Counted from the stretch's first letter, positions 1 through 7,965 are shown. The stretch: 14,653 nt of DNA from an uncultured bacterium (GCA_948684385.1 CAPQCU010000031.1:1-14653); one strand, 5' to 3'. The notes: generated by a model not told the origin, from the sequence alone. Numbers and translations are program-made.

Positions 1-2
1 AT

Positions 3-107
3 GGCACAGTATGTCCGGGTTCAGATCTACCAAGCTGGAACGAAACTTACTATAACTCAGAAGCAGAAGCTATCGCAGCAGGTAAAAAAGCTATCGAAGA
101 AGAATAA
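3..107 (+). CDS. C-terminal end of an unrecognised protein (partial)
   Basis: The third forward frame is open from the window edge to a TAA at 105-107 and gives 34 residues. The composition looks like real protein: a Cys-Pro-Gly-Ser stretch, then Trp and a double Tyr, then NSEAEAIAAGKKAIEEE. The tail 'YNSEAEAIAAG' resembles the end of small Ada-type/sunset-like zinc domains ('fnSEAEAiAAGyr'), but only one cysteine is visible, so this is a loose likeness and not an assignment. The overlapping frame that opens with ATG at position 1 runs on through the terminator into the antisense of the next gene and is therefore rejected. A strong hairpin follows 30 bases later, as expected after a gene end. 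Confidence 0.55.
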   Translation, partial: GTVCPGSDLPSWNETYYNSEAEAIAAGKKAIEEE

Positions 108-137
108 TAAAAATCCTATGGTTGTTTTTGATAATAA

Positions 138-167
138 AAAAGAGGCGGACTACAATCCGCCTCTTTT
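138..167. terminator. Bidirectional intrinsic terminator
   Basis: A perfect 12-bp stem (138-149 with 156-167) with a 6-base loop (CTACAA) has a GC-rich core (GAGGCGGA/TCCGCCTC). It is flanked by an A-run on the left and a T-run on the right, so it reads as a terminator on both strands. It lies between two convergent genes, the plus-strand tail ending at 107 and the minus-strand gene ending at 186, and can serve both. Confidence 0.9.
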
Positions 168-185
168 CATTTTCCAGCTATTCTA

Positions 186-2117
186 TTATCCTAAAATATT
201 ATCTAATTCGTCTTTAATACCTTCATTGTTGCCGCCGCAATTGCAGTTGCATTTGAAGTTTTTGAGAAGTTCGATAATCTGGTCGAACTTATCATTGTAA
301 TCAGGATTTGACCAATCAATTCCGTTTAATTTATCAAGAATCTGGTTCAAGATATCTGAATTGTCTTTTATATTATCCATCTTAGCATCAATTGATTTTA
401 ACAAGTCTTCAATTGTCTTAAGATCAGTTGTATCAATTCCAAGATCTTTGATTAGCTGACTGTATTTTTCAAAGTTAGCTTCATCATGTTTCTGCCACAT
501 TTCTTCTAACTTATCGTAATCAATATTTCCGCCTGCAATCTGGATATTTTTGATTTCAGCTTTCAAGTTTTCAACTTCATTTAACAAGTTATCTAAATAT
601 ACTTCTGCATTTTTCTGATTTGCAATAATTGTATTAAGTTGACCCGCAAATCCTTCTAAAGATTCTAAAATTGCATCAAATTTAGCATCCCATTTTGAGA
701 AGCTGTCGCCAACTTTAACTGACAAGTCGCCTATTGCTTTGTACATAGCATCAATTGATGCTTGAAGTTTGTTTAATGCAGCAATAATTTCATCTAATTT
801 TTCACCAAGTTCAGGAGAAGCTGTACCGCCGCCATTAATAGAAATATTTTTAATTGCATTTACAATTTCATCTTTGTTCAATCCACTGAAGTATTTCAAT
901 TCATCTAATTTTGCAATAATTGTTGCAAATTGTTCTGTCTGGTTAGCTTCTGTTTCGATATAAGTTTTCTGGAAGTTTTTGATAACTTCTTCAAGCTGTG
1001 AAGCTGACATATTGATAGCTTCTGCAATTGAAACACCCATAGCTTTAAACATTTCTTCAAGCTTTTTGTAATCAATATTTACAGAACCACCGCCATTAAT
1101 TTGAATATTCTTGATTGCTTCAATAAGTTGTTCAAACTTAGAATCGTCTTGAGTATATTCTAGTAATACATTAATATTGTTTTTGATATTAGTGATATTT
1201 TCAGCCATTTCTGTTTGAGTTTTTGACATATCAACAAGAATATCATTTTGAATTTCATTGTTCTTAATAATTTGTTTCAAATAATCTAACTCAGTTTTCT
1301 TATCTTCTTTGTATTCATTATGGAATGCCTCGAAGTCGCTGATAAGAGTTGAAAGTTTGTTACTAATTTCATTTACAAGGTTTTTAATTTGTTCAAGAGC
1401 TTTTTCAATAGTTAATGTGCCATCTTGAACAGCTTTTAAAATCGCATCCAATTTTGCCATTGCTTCTGCTCTGTCAGCACCTTGAGCTACCATTAAATCA
1501 ATAATAAGCTGTTGGTTTGCAAGTACAAGAGACTGGAATGAATCATTGCTTAATTTTTGCTCCTTCATCAAAGTAATAACCTGATTGAACATTGAAATTA
1601 ACTGATCATATTTAGCTGCCAGCTGTTCATCACGGTCTGCCAAATCCTGACGTAAACCTTTTAACTCGTTAATCAAATCCATTAACACGCCTAAATCGAT
1701 GTTAACGGTTGTAGTATTTGTATTAATTATATCAGGCATTTTAAATTCTTCTTTATCATCACAAGAAGTCATAGCTGCCATTGAAGCCATACCAATCATT
1801 GCTGCAACTGCAATGTTTTTAAATTTAGAAGCTTTTCCTTGAAAAGCGATATTTGATTGGAATGGTACTGTATATTCTTTTGCTGCTGCATCTTCTGTTT
1901 TAGCAGGTTCAATGTCGTTCAACATTTTCAACTCTGTTGCCAATTCAGGATTACTTACAACATTTTTCAAACCTTGAAACATAAGTGCGTTCATACCTGC
2001 TTGAGGTGCAGATGTTTCCGGTGCAGCCACTGCTGCAGGAGCTGTTTGTTGCGCAGGCTCCTCTCCAAATCTGATTTTTTTGTCTAATAACAAAAGTTCA
2101 TTTGAATTAATGTTCAT
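186..2117 (-). CDS. Large coiled-coil, probably membrane-anchored protein with glycine-hinge repeats; function unknown
   Basis: A 643-residue protein. Residues 1-97 are low-complexity and rich in Ala, Pro and Gln. Residues 96-119 are a basic patch (KASKFK) followed by a hydrophobic Ala/Met-rich segment ending in Thr-Ser-Cys at 119, then Asp-Asp-Lys-Glu. This looks like a lipoprotein signal, but it sits about 97 residues in. The rest is helical with heptad-like Leu/Ile spacing. It is broken by three related segments near 334, 421 and 521 (K-N-I-[QS]-I followed by Gly-rich turns), two of them followed by NIDY.KLEEM. The C-terminal region has Cys623, Cys625 and Cys627. The start is set by AAGGAG at 2129-2135, about 10 bases upstream of ATG. 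No catalytic motif is visible. It could be a surface or periplasmic structural fibre; I do not recognise a family. Confidence 0.8.
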   Translation of the reverse strand: MNINSNELLLLDKKIRFGEEPAQQTAPAAVAAPETSAPQAGMNALMFQGLKNVVSNPELATELKMLNDIEPAKTEDAAAKEYTVPFQSNIAFQGKASKFKNIAVAAMIGMASMAAMTSCDDKEEFKMPDIINTNTTTVNIDLGVLMDLINELKGLRQDLADRDEQLAAKYDQLISMFNQVITLMKEQKLSNDSFQSLVLANQQLIIDLMVAQGADRAEAMAKLDAILKAVQDGTLTIEKALEQIKNLVNEISNKLSTLISDFEAFHNEYKEDKKTELDYLKQIIKNNEIQNDILVDMSKTQTEMAENITNIKNNINVLLEYTQDDSKFEQLIEAIKNIQINGGGSVNIDYKKLEEMFKAMGVSIAEAINMSASQLEEVIKNFQKTYIETEANQTEQFATIIAKLDELKYFSGLNKDEIVNAIKNISINGGGTASPELGEKLDEIIAALNKLQASIDAMYKAIGDLSVKVGDSFSKWDAKFDAILESLEGFAGQLNTIIANQKNAEVYLDNLLNEVENLKAEIKNIQIAGGNIDYDKLEEMWQKHDEANFEKYSQLIKDLGIDTTDLKTIEDLLKSIDAKMDNIKDNSDILNQILDKLNGIDWSNPDYNDKFDQIIELLKNFKCNCNCGGNNEGIKDELDNILG

Positions 2118-2128
2118 AAATTTTATGC

Positions 2129-2135
2129 TCCTTTA
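2129..2135 (-). promoter_or_regulatory. Ribosome binding site of the coiled-coil gene
   Basis: Read on the minus strand, AAAGGAG lies about 10 bases upstream of the ATG at 2115-2117. It fixes the start well before the internal hydrophobic segment, so the long N-terminal region is translated and is not an over-called start. Confidence 0.7.
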
Positions 2136-2251
2136 CATAGTTATTCCATACTAGTGTACTTTTGTTAAACCACCTAAAAAGATTTTTTGCTAGCCATATC
2201 AAATATTTTTTACAAATCTTTACGTTATTTTTTTTTACCTTTTACCCCCTG

Positions 2252-2280
2252 TTGTCAAAGAATTTATTTGCTTATATAAT
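2252..2280 (+). promoter_or_regulatory. Sigma-70 type promoter for lysC
   Basis: TTGTCA (2252-2257) and TATAAT (2275-2280) are separated by exactly 17 bases, close to the vegetative consensus. Transcription should begin near 2287, about 25 bases before the lysC ATG. This leaves no room for a lysine riboswitch and excludes the upstream ATG at 2162 as the start. Confidence 0.85.
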
Positions 2281-2311
2281 AGTAAACGAACATATAGCAG
2301 GTAAACGAGAA

Positions 2312-3580
2312 ATGAAAAAAATAATTGTTCAAAAATTTGGCGGAACATCAGTCGCTGATACCGATAAAATAAAAAATGTAGCAAAAGCAGTAATTAGAGA
2401 GAGAAACCTCGGACATGACGTTGTAGTTGTAGTTTCTGCAATGGGTCATACTACTGATTATCTTGTAAAAATGGCTAAAGAGATTTCCGATACTCCATCT
2501 TCCAGAGAAATGGACATGCTTCTCTCTACCGGAGAAGGTGTTTCAATTGCTCTGCTTGCAATGGCGCTTCAATCTCAAGGCTGCCCTGCTGTCAGCATGA
2601 ACGCTATTCAAGTCGGTATTATGACAGAAAAAGTTCATTCAAAAGCAAGAATTATTAATATAAAAACAGACAAAATAAAAGCACATCTTGATAAAGGTGA
2701 AGTTGTTGTTGTTGCAGGTTTTCAAGGTGTAACAGAAGATTTAGAAATTACAACATTAGGACGCGGAGGCTCAGACACTTCTGCTGTTGCTCTTGCCGGA
2801 GCGCTGCAAGCTGAAAGATGTGATATTTACACAGATGTAGAAGGTGTTTACACAACAGACCCGAGAATTGTTCCGCATGCTTCTAAGCTGGATGAAATTT
2901 CTTACGAAGAAATGCTGGAACTAGCCAGAGTCGGAGCAAACGTTCTCCACCCGAGAGCTGTTGAAACTGCAAAACAGTATAACGTACCGCTTAGAGTCAG
3001 AAGTACTTTTAAGCTCGACAATTTAGGAACTTTAATATTAGGAGTTGATGAAATGGAATTACACAGACCTGTTACCGGTGTTGCATCGGACTTATCTCAG
3101 TTAAGAGTTGTTGTATGTGATGTAAAAGATAATCCCGGAACAGCTGCAGTTCTTTTTAACGGGCTTGCAAAAGAAAATATTTCTGTCGATATGATTATCC
3201 AGTCTTATGCAAGAAAAGCTCTTAACACTAACGATATCGCTTTTACAATTGATAAAGGCGACAAAGAAAAAACTCTTGAAATTATGGAAAAAGTTAAAGC
3301 CCAGCTTGAATTTTCAAATGTATTTGTTGATGATAAAATCGCAAAAATTTCAATTGTTGGTGCCGGCATGATTGACAGACCCGGTATAGCTGCTACGATG
3401 TTTAAAACTCTGGCTGACTGTAATATAAATATAAAGATGATTTCTACAAGTGAAATCAAAATCAGCTGTATCGTTGCTGAAGATGACGCAAAAGAAGCTG
3501 TAAAAGCACTTCACAAAATTTTCCATCTTGACTGTGACGAAATTGCAGAAGTTAAAGGAGACTTACCGGAGGGTATTTAA
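2312..3580 (+). CDS. lysC: Aspartate kinase
   Basis: Phosphorylates aspartate to aspartyl-4-phosphate, the entry step to lysine, threonine, methionine and diaminopimelate. The 422 residues show the KFGGTS motif at 8-13 (ATP/aspartate binding), GRGGSDTSA at 150-158, a TDVEGVYTTDPR stretch at 174-185, and two C-terminal ACT domains (about 265-340 and 345-420). STSEIKISC at 378-386 is the usual effector-site region. Length and single ACT pair fit the monofunctional, feedback-regulated class. The frame is open upstream to an ATG at 2162, but those 50 residues are a Phe/Leu-rich artefact spanning the promoter. ATG 2312 places the kinase motif where family members have it. The ribosome site is weak (AGGT/GAGAA). 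The stop overlaps the next start (TAATG). Confidence 0.95.
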   Translation: MKKIIVQKFGGTSVADTDKIKNVAKAVIRERNLGHDVVVVVSAMGHTTDYLVKMAKEISDTPSSREMDMLLSTGEGVSIALLAMALQSQGCPAVSMNAIQVGIMTEKVHSKARIINIKTDKIKAHLDKGEVVVVAGFQGVTEDLEITTLGRGGSDTSAVALAGALQAERCDIYTDVEGVYTTDPRIVPHASKLDEISYEEMLELARVGANVLHPRAVETAKQYNVPLRVRSTFKLDNLGTLILGVDEMELHRPVTGVASDLSQLRVVVCDVKDNPGTAAVLFNGLAKENISVDMIIQSYARKALNTNDIAFTIDKGDKEKTLEIMEKVKAQLEFSNVFVDDKIAKISIVGAGMIDRPGIAATMFKTLADCNINIKMISTSEIKISCIVAEDDAKEAVKALHKIFHLDCDEIAEVKGDLPEGI

Positions 3581-4053
3581 TGAAAAAAACTATACTATCA
3601 TTAATAATTTTTACAGCAATGACAATTTCTGTTTTTGCAGACGATAAACAGGAAGCTTTAGACTTTTTTAACAATTACGTTAAATCTGCAAACACATACA
3701 GCCCTGCTATAACTGAAATGTATTCACCTTCTGCAAAAATCATACGTCAGGTAGTTAAACCGGACGGAACAACGCAGGATGTTAACACAGATACAGCAAC
3801 TTATATCAAACAAATGAAACTCGGTCAGGCAGGAGCAAAGCTCAGACATTACACCAATAATTATACAAACGTAACTGTAACTCCGGTTTCTAACGGAAAG
3901 TATAAAGTATCATCTCTCCGCCAGCCGTCAGGAGAATCTTATAAGCTTAAAACATACATGATTCTTCAAAAACAGCCTAACGGTAAATGGCTTATTGTAG
4001 AAGAAATGATGCAGACAAAAGTTCAAACTTTGTTAAAATACGCTAAGAATTAA
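3580..4053 (+). CDS. Exported small NTF2-like protein of unknown function
   Basis: A 157-residue protein with a classical signal peptide: MKK, a hydrophobic core, and Val-Phe-Ala at 18-20 as the likely cleavage site before Asp-Asp. The mature part (about 137 residues) has an N-terminal helix 'QEALDFFNNYVKSAN', then alternating beta-like stretches ending in 'NGKWLIVEEM'. This arrangement resembles SnoaL/NTF2-fold or Tol-Pal-associated periplasmic proteins. That is a fold-level guess without catalytic residues. It overlaps the lysC stop by one base (TAATG) and has GGAGG at about 3568-3573, so it should be translationally coupled to lysC. A role in the lysine pathway is not implied by the sequence. 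Confidence 0.85.
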   Translation: MKKTILSLIIFTAMTISVFADDKQEALDFFNNYVKSANTYSPAITEMYSPSAKIIRQVVKPDGTTQDVNTDTATYIKQMKLGQAGAKLRHYTNNYTNVTVTPVSNGKYKVSSLRQPSGESYKLKTYMILQKQPNGKWLIVEEMMQTKVQTLLKYAKN

Positions 4054-4054
4054 T

Positions 4055-5893
4055 TCACTCTCCCAGTGACGGAGCAATTTGAATAAAAGTTCTGATTAAA
4101 TCAGCGTCCCACTGTGTTCCGGCGCCTTCGTTCAGTATTGAAATCGCTTTTTCAATATTCATACCGCGTCTATATGGTCTGTCGCTAACCAGAGCGTGGT
4201 AAGTATCTGCAATCGCAACAATCTTTGCAGCAAGCGGAATATCGCCATTTGCTAAACCTTCCGGATAGCCTTTGCCGTCTATTCTTTCGTGGTGATATTT
4301 TACAATCGGTATCAAATCTCTTAAAGACGGATTTGGCATAAGAACTTTCTCAGCTCCAATTGTCGGGTGCTGTTTCATAATTGACCATTCTTCATCAGAG
4401 AGAGGACCTTCTTTTTTCAGCACATTTTCAGGTATACCGATTTTACCGACATCGTGCAGAAGTGCGCCCAGTTTTATACGTTCGACTTCATCTTCCGGAA
4501 GATTAATTGCTCTTGCCAACGCTTCCGAGAATTTGGAAACAGAAGTTGAATGACCTTTTGTATAAGGGTCTTTTGCATCAATCGCGCCGGCTAAAGAAGT
4601 TGCTATCTCAGAAATTCTTGCTCCGGAAACAGCATGGTCGGAGTTAAACTTGGAAATCAACTCTTCCTCGAAGTTTACTCCAAGCTGGGCATGGCGTTTT
4701 CCGATAACTTCTGCATAAGATTTTAGCGCTGCATCGTCCCAGAAGTTAAAATCTGCAGAGCTTATAATTGCAGACATCCCGTCTTTATACCCTTTTGCCT
4801 GAGAAATATACATCGCCTGTTCTGCAAGAATTAAAAGTTTTTCTTTATCATCCGAGCAGTCCGGATAAGTTGCAATTCCAACCGATACCTTTACAGGACC
4901 GACATCATCAATAAAACAACAGGAGAGCGAATAAGTAATATACTCAGCAACATATTTTGCCTGAGAAATAGAAGTATTCGGAAGAATAACCGCGATTTCA
5001 TCTCCGCCGTATCTTCCTGCAATATCACCTTCGCGCATACTCTGGCGGACTTTTTCAGCAACAAGTTTTATAACTTCATCCCCTTTAGCATGCCCGAGTT
5101 CTCTATTGATTTTCGTAATATTACATACATCCATCATTACAATAGAAAGTTTTTGCTTATTAGTTTCAGCCCTCAAGATTTCATTTGAGAGGATTTCCTG
5201 GAAACCTCTATGATTGTGCAGAAGTGTTAAAGAGTCTGTATTAATAACTTCTTCACTCATCTCCAACAGGTCAAAATTATGAGAATACAAAGCTGCGAAA
5301 TTAGCAATCAAATTATAAAGCGTTGTGTTCTGCCTTGCATATTTATCTTCAATAATCATCACCCCGATGCATTTATTGACAGATACAAGAGGCAGAATAA
5401 TTACCGCATTATCTTTAAAATAAGCAAGCTTCAGGAAATTAACGTCATCTTTAAAAATCACTTCTCTTGTTTGAAAAGACTGAATAATCGGATTATCTAT
5501 ATCTTTTAGAAAAACTTTTGTAGAATAAAAATTCCCGAGTTTATCCTTGAGCTTAAGGTTAATGCATTTGGATTTTTCCTTAAACATACCTACTGCAATG
5601 AAATCAGAGTCTATATTTTGTGTTATAAGCGAATATATTCCTGAATAAAACTCTGTCGTGCTTTTAGAAGCAGAGAGCTTTACAAGCTCTTCAACAACCG
5701 ATTTATGGTTAAGTGTCAGCCCTTTATCATTGTTAAAATTTTTATTCTGGGGATTACCAAGAGAATTTGCATGATTATTAAAAGTCAGAGCATTGACTTT
5801 TGACACAAGTTTATCTTGAAATATCGGAGAAGTGACCGGAGCTCTTTCTGATAAATTGGTTATTTTTTCTGCTAAATTCTTTTCTTTCTTCAC
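4055..5893 (-). CDS. GAF-GGDEF-HD-GYP cyclic-di-GMP signalling protein
   Basis: A 612-residue cytosolic protein with no membrane segment. Residues 65-205 form a GAF-like sensory domain. Residues 218-372 are a diguanylate cyclase domain with the signature GGDEI at 296-300 and an RxxD inhibitory site (Arg287, Asp290) at the canonical five-residue spacing. Residues 425-605 are an HD-GYP phosphodiesterase with His448, His480-Asp481 (HDVGKIG), His509, His534-His535-Glu536 and DGKGYP at 539-544. It could therefore both make and degrade cyclic-di-GMP. One conserved Asp of the D..DAL motif is His566 here, while Asp563 is kept. The start is GTG (5891-5893), preceded by AGGTGA at 5898-5903. The stop lies one base from the stop of the converging plus-strand gene. 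Confidence 0.93.
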   Translation of the reverse strand: MKKEKNLAEKITNLSERAPVTSPIFQDKLVSKVNALTFNNHANSLGNPQNKNFNNDKGLTLNHKSVVEELVKLSASKSTTEFYSGIYSLITQNIDSDFIAVGMFKEKSKCINLKLKDKLGNFYSTKVFLKDIDNPIIQSFQTREVIFKDDVNFLKLAYFKDNAVIILPLVSVNKCIGVMIIEDKYARQNTTLYNLIANFAALYSHNFDLLEMSEEVINTDSLTLLHNHRGFQEILSNEILRAETNKQKLSIVMMDVCNITKINRELGHAKGDEVIKLVAEKVRQSMREGDIAGRYGGDEIAVILPNTSISQAKYVAEYITYSLSCCFIDDVGPVKVSVGIATYPDCSDDKEKLLILAEQAMYISQAKGYKDGMSAIISSADFNFWDDAALKSYAEVIGKRHAQLGVNFEEELISKFNSDHAVSGARISEIATSLAGAIDAKDPYTKGHSTSVSKFSEALARAINLPEDEVERIKLGALLHDVGKIGIPENVLKKEGPLSDEEWSIMKQHPTIGAEKVLMPNPSLRDLIPIVKYHHERIDGKGYPEGLANGDIPLAAKIVAIADTYHALVSDRPYRRGMNIEKAISILNEGAGTQWDADLIRTFIQIAPSLGE

Positions 5894-5982
5894 ACTATCA
5901 CCTGAACACTATAAAAATATTAAAACAGTTGGATTGAAAAAATTGCGTTTTTTATTTACTCCTATTAATAATCTTAACATTT

Positions 5983-6010
5983 TTTATAAGTTTTTCCAGT
6001 CTTGAGTGAA
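5983..6010 (-). promoter_or_regulatory. Possible promoter for the GGDEF/HD-GYP gene
   Basis: On the minus strand TTCACT (6005-6010) and TATAAA (5983-5988) are 16 bases apart, in the 132-base gap upstream of the GTG start. This gives a leader of about 80 bases. The -35 matches only 4 of 6 positions, and in such AT-rich DNA a chance match is possible. Confidence 0.35.
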
Positions 6011-6025
6011 GTTTTTTTACAAATC

Positions 6026-6763
6026 TTAAATCATTGCCAAATTATTATGAATTAACGGCAAAGTAAAAACAAACTTATTTATATTACACGCTTCCCGCTC
6101 TGAAAACATTGTTCCGTGGTGGCTGTCGATAATTTTTTTGCTTAGATGAAGCATTATATTGTTACCAATAGCAGAATATTTTGGAGAGTACATAGTACCT
6201 TTATTTTTTATCTCCATTTTTAATTCATTAGACTTTAAATCAATTGAAACAAATAGTTTTTCATTTTTATCTGAATATCCAACCGCGTTCTGAAGCAGAT
6301 GCGATATTACGGTTTTAATATCAGCTCTATCAGCTTCAACAAAAGTATCAGCATCAGCTGCTTCATAAACCAGCTCTAAATTTTTTTCAGCTGCCTGAGG
6401 CAAAACTTCATTAAAACATTCAATAAAAAGTTCTGACAGGCTAAATGTTTCTAATGACAAAATCTGCTTACCGCTTTCTAACCTGTATGTTTTTAAAATC
6501 ATAGAAATCATATCGAGCGTGTATTTGCAAGACTCTTTTATCTGCATAACAAGTTCTTCCTGCTCTAAGTTTAAATTCCCGTTTTGCAAGACATCCAGAC
6601 CTCTAAGCTGAGCCAGAGTCGGTGTTTTTAAATCATGCAAAAGTGCATCAGTAAAACTTTCTATTAATTTTTCCTGTTTAAATTTTAATCTCAAATAACT
6701 AATACAAAAATAAATAGACATTACAAACGTTACTAAAAATATTAAATCTTTTAAAATACTCAT
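6026..6763 (-). CDS. Membrane histidine kinase-like protein with degenerate ATP-binding domain
   Basis: A 245-residue protein with one N-terminal membrane segment (about residues 5-25) and essentially no extracellular sensor. A HisKA dimerisation domain follows with the phospho-acceptor motif HDLKTP (His43-Pro48). The HATPase half keeps an N-box (HLLQNA, Asn159). However, the G1 box normally written DxGxG reads NKGTMYSP (187-194), and the G2 box normally GLGL reads IGNNIMLHL (199-207). The downstream 'SKKIIDSHHG' is typical of kinases. Loss of the nucleotide-lid glycines suggests weak or absent kinase activity; it may act as a phosphotransfer or scaffold protein. No receiver-domain partner is adjacent. 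The nearest regulator is the orphan LuxR-type protein upstream of folP. The ribosome site is poor. Confidence 0.8.
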   Translation of the reverse strand: MSILKDLIFLVTFVMSIYFCISYLRLKFKQEKLIESFTDALLHDLKTPTLAQLRGLDVLQNGNLNLEQEELVMQIKESCKYTLDMISMILKTYRLESGKQILSLETFSLSELFIECFNEVLPQAAEKNLELVYEAADADTFVEADRADIKTVISHLLQNAVGYSDKNEKLFVSIDLKSNELKMEIKNKGTMYSPKYSAIGNNIMLHLSKKIIDSHHGTMFSEREACNINKFVFTLPLIHNNLAMI

Positions 6764-6825
6764 TGCTATATTCTCATCTAATGTGTATTTTTATATTAGC
6801 GTATTATATTCATAATAAAAATTGC

Positions 6826-7935
6826 CTAGTCGGGTATAGAATTTAATAAAGTTTTGTGCAACTTGACATTATGCACTCTTAAATAATCAACTCCTGCACG
6901 GATTAAAGGGTAAGAATACGCAAGAGTCATGGCATCTTTAACCTCATTATCCTCAGCTTCGACGCCAAGAACCCGTTTTCTTGAAACACCAACCATAATC
7001 GGACAGCTTAGAGAAGAATACGTCTTAATATTATCTAAAATCTTTAAATTATCTTTCCTTGATTTTCCAAAACCTATTCCCGGATCAATAATAATATTTT
7101 TTATTCCTGCCTCTTCAGCCATAATGATTTTATCTCGAAGAGAGGAGTAAACTTCTTCAACCACATTTTCATACTCAGGAATATCCTCAGCCTGCCCTTT
7201 TGAATGCTGAATAATAACTCCTGCATTATATCTGGCAATAACCTCCGCCATTTTCGGGTCAGACTCCAGACCTGAAACATCGTTAATTATATTAGCTCCG
7301 TTATTAAGAGCAAAATCTGCAACCTCTGCATTTCTTGTATCAACACTTATCGTAACACCTCTAACTGCTCTCAAAACCGGTTTCAAACGTCTTATTTGTT
7401 CTTTTGCCTCAACCGGTCCGGAGAAAGGTTTTGTACTCTCTGCTCCTATATCAACAATATCTGCACCTTCTTCTACAAGCTGTTCAAATTTTCTTATCGC
7501 ATCATCAGGATTAAAATACATTCCGCCATCAGAAAAAGAATCTGGAGTTACATTCAAAATACCCGCAAGCTTTGTTTTGCCGGTTTCTACACGTAAGAAT
7601 TGCAAAATATCTTCCGCTAAAATCGCAAGCTTAAACGGCTGGGCTTTGAGTTTTTGTGCAATCTTTTTTAGCTGGGAATAGCTTCCGCAAAGAATTGCAT
7701 CAGATTTCCCGATATTACCTGTGATAACATTACGATTTACCGCACAATCAGCACCAAATATAAGCGCAGTTTGCTTTAGAATATTTGCCTGAGCAGCTGA
7801 TAATCCATATACTTTCACATTTTTATGTCGAAATTTTTCTGATATAACGTCTGAATATGCAGCATCAAACCCAATTCGGTCTAATTCCTCACTAATATTG
7901 TCATAAAAAATTTCTCTTAATAAAAAAGTTCCCAT
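6826..7935 (-). CDS. folP: Dihydropteroate synthase with N-terminal extension
   Basis: Condenses 6-hydroxymethyl-dihydropterin diphosphate with p-aminobenzoate in folate synthesis; it is the sulfonamide target. The TIM-barrel domain occupies about residues 122-369. It has NVTPDSFSDGG (128-138), DIGAESTKP (162-170), SVDT (197-200), NDVSG (218-222), a degenerate M-H-x-K-G motif as QHSKG (243-247), DPGIGFGK (284-291), SRKR (318-321) and RVH (353-355). Residues 1-120 precede the usual start. They include a segment 'SDAILCGSYSQLKKIAQKLKAQPFKL' that is also seen in the longer form of the enzyme in various deep-branching bacteria and archaea, so the extension looks ancestral and not a fusion error. 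The gene follows the LuxR-type gene by 30 bases and has no clear Shine-Dalgarno sequence, suggesting co-transcription. Confidence 0.93.
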   Translation of the reverse strand: MGTFLLREIFYDNISEELDRIGFDAAYSDVISEKFRHKNVKVYGLSAAQANILKQTALIFGADCAVNRNVITGNIGKSDAILCGSYSQLKKIAQKLKAQPFKLAILAEDILQFLRVETGKTKLAGILNVTPDSFSDGGMYFNPDDAIRKFEQLVEEGADIVDIGAESTKPFSGPVEAKEQIRRLKPVLRAVRGVTISVDTRNAEVADFALNNGANIINDVSGLESDPKMAEVIARYNAGVIIQHSKGQAEDIPEYENVVEEVYSSLRDKIIMAEEAGIKNIIIDPGIGFGKSRKDNLKILDNIKTYSSLSCPIMVGVSRKRVLGVEAEDNEVKDAMTLAYSYPLIRAGVDYLRVHNVKLHKTLLNSIPD

Positions 7936-7965
7936 GCGTTAATCTTAACACAATTAAGTCTAAAG

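Noticed and set aside
1..300. 99-residue plus-strand frame from position 1
   Set aside because: It runs through the bidirectional terminator and then antisense to the coiled-coil gene; the third frame, ending at 107, is the protein-like one.
2281..2312. Lysine riboswitch ahead of lysC
   Set aside because: The predicted leader is only about 25 bases, far too short for that aptamer.
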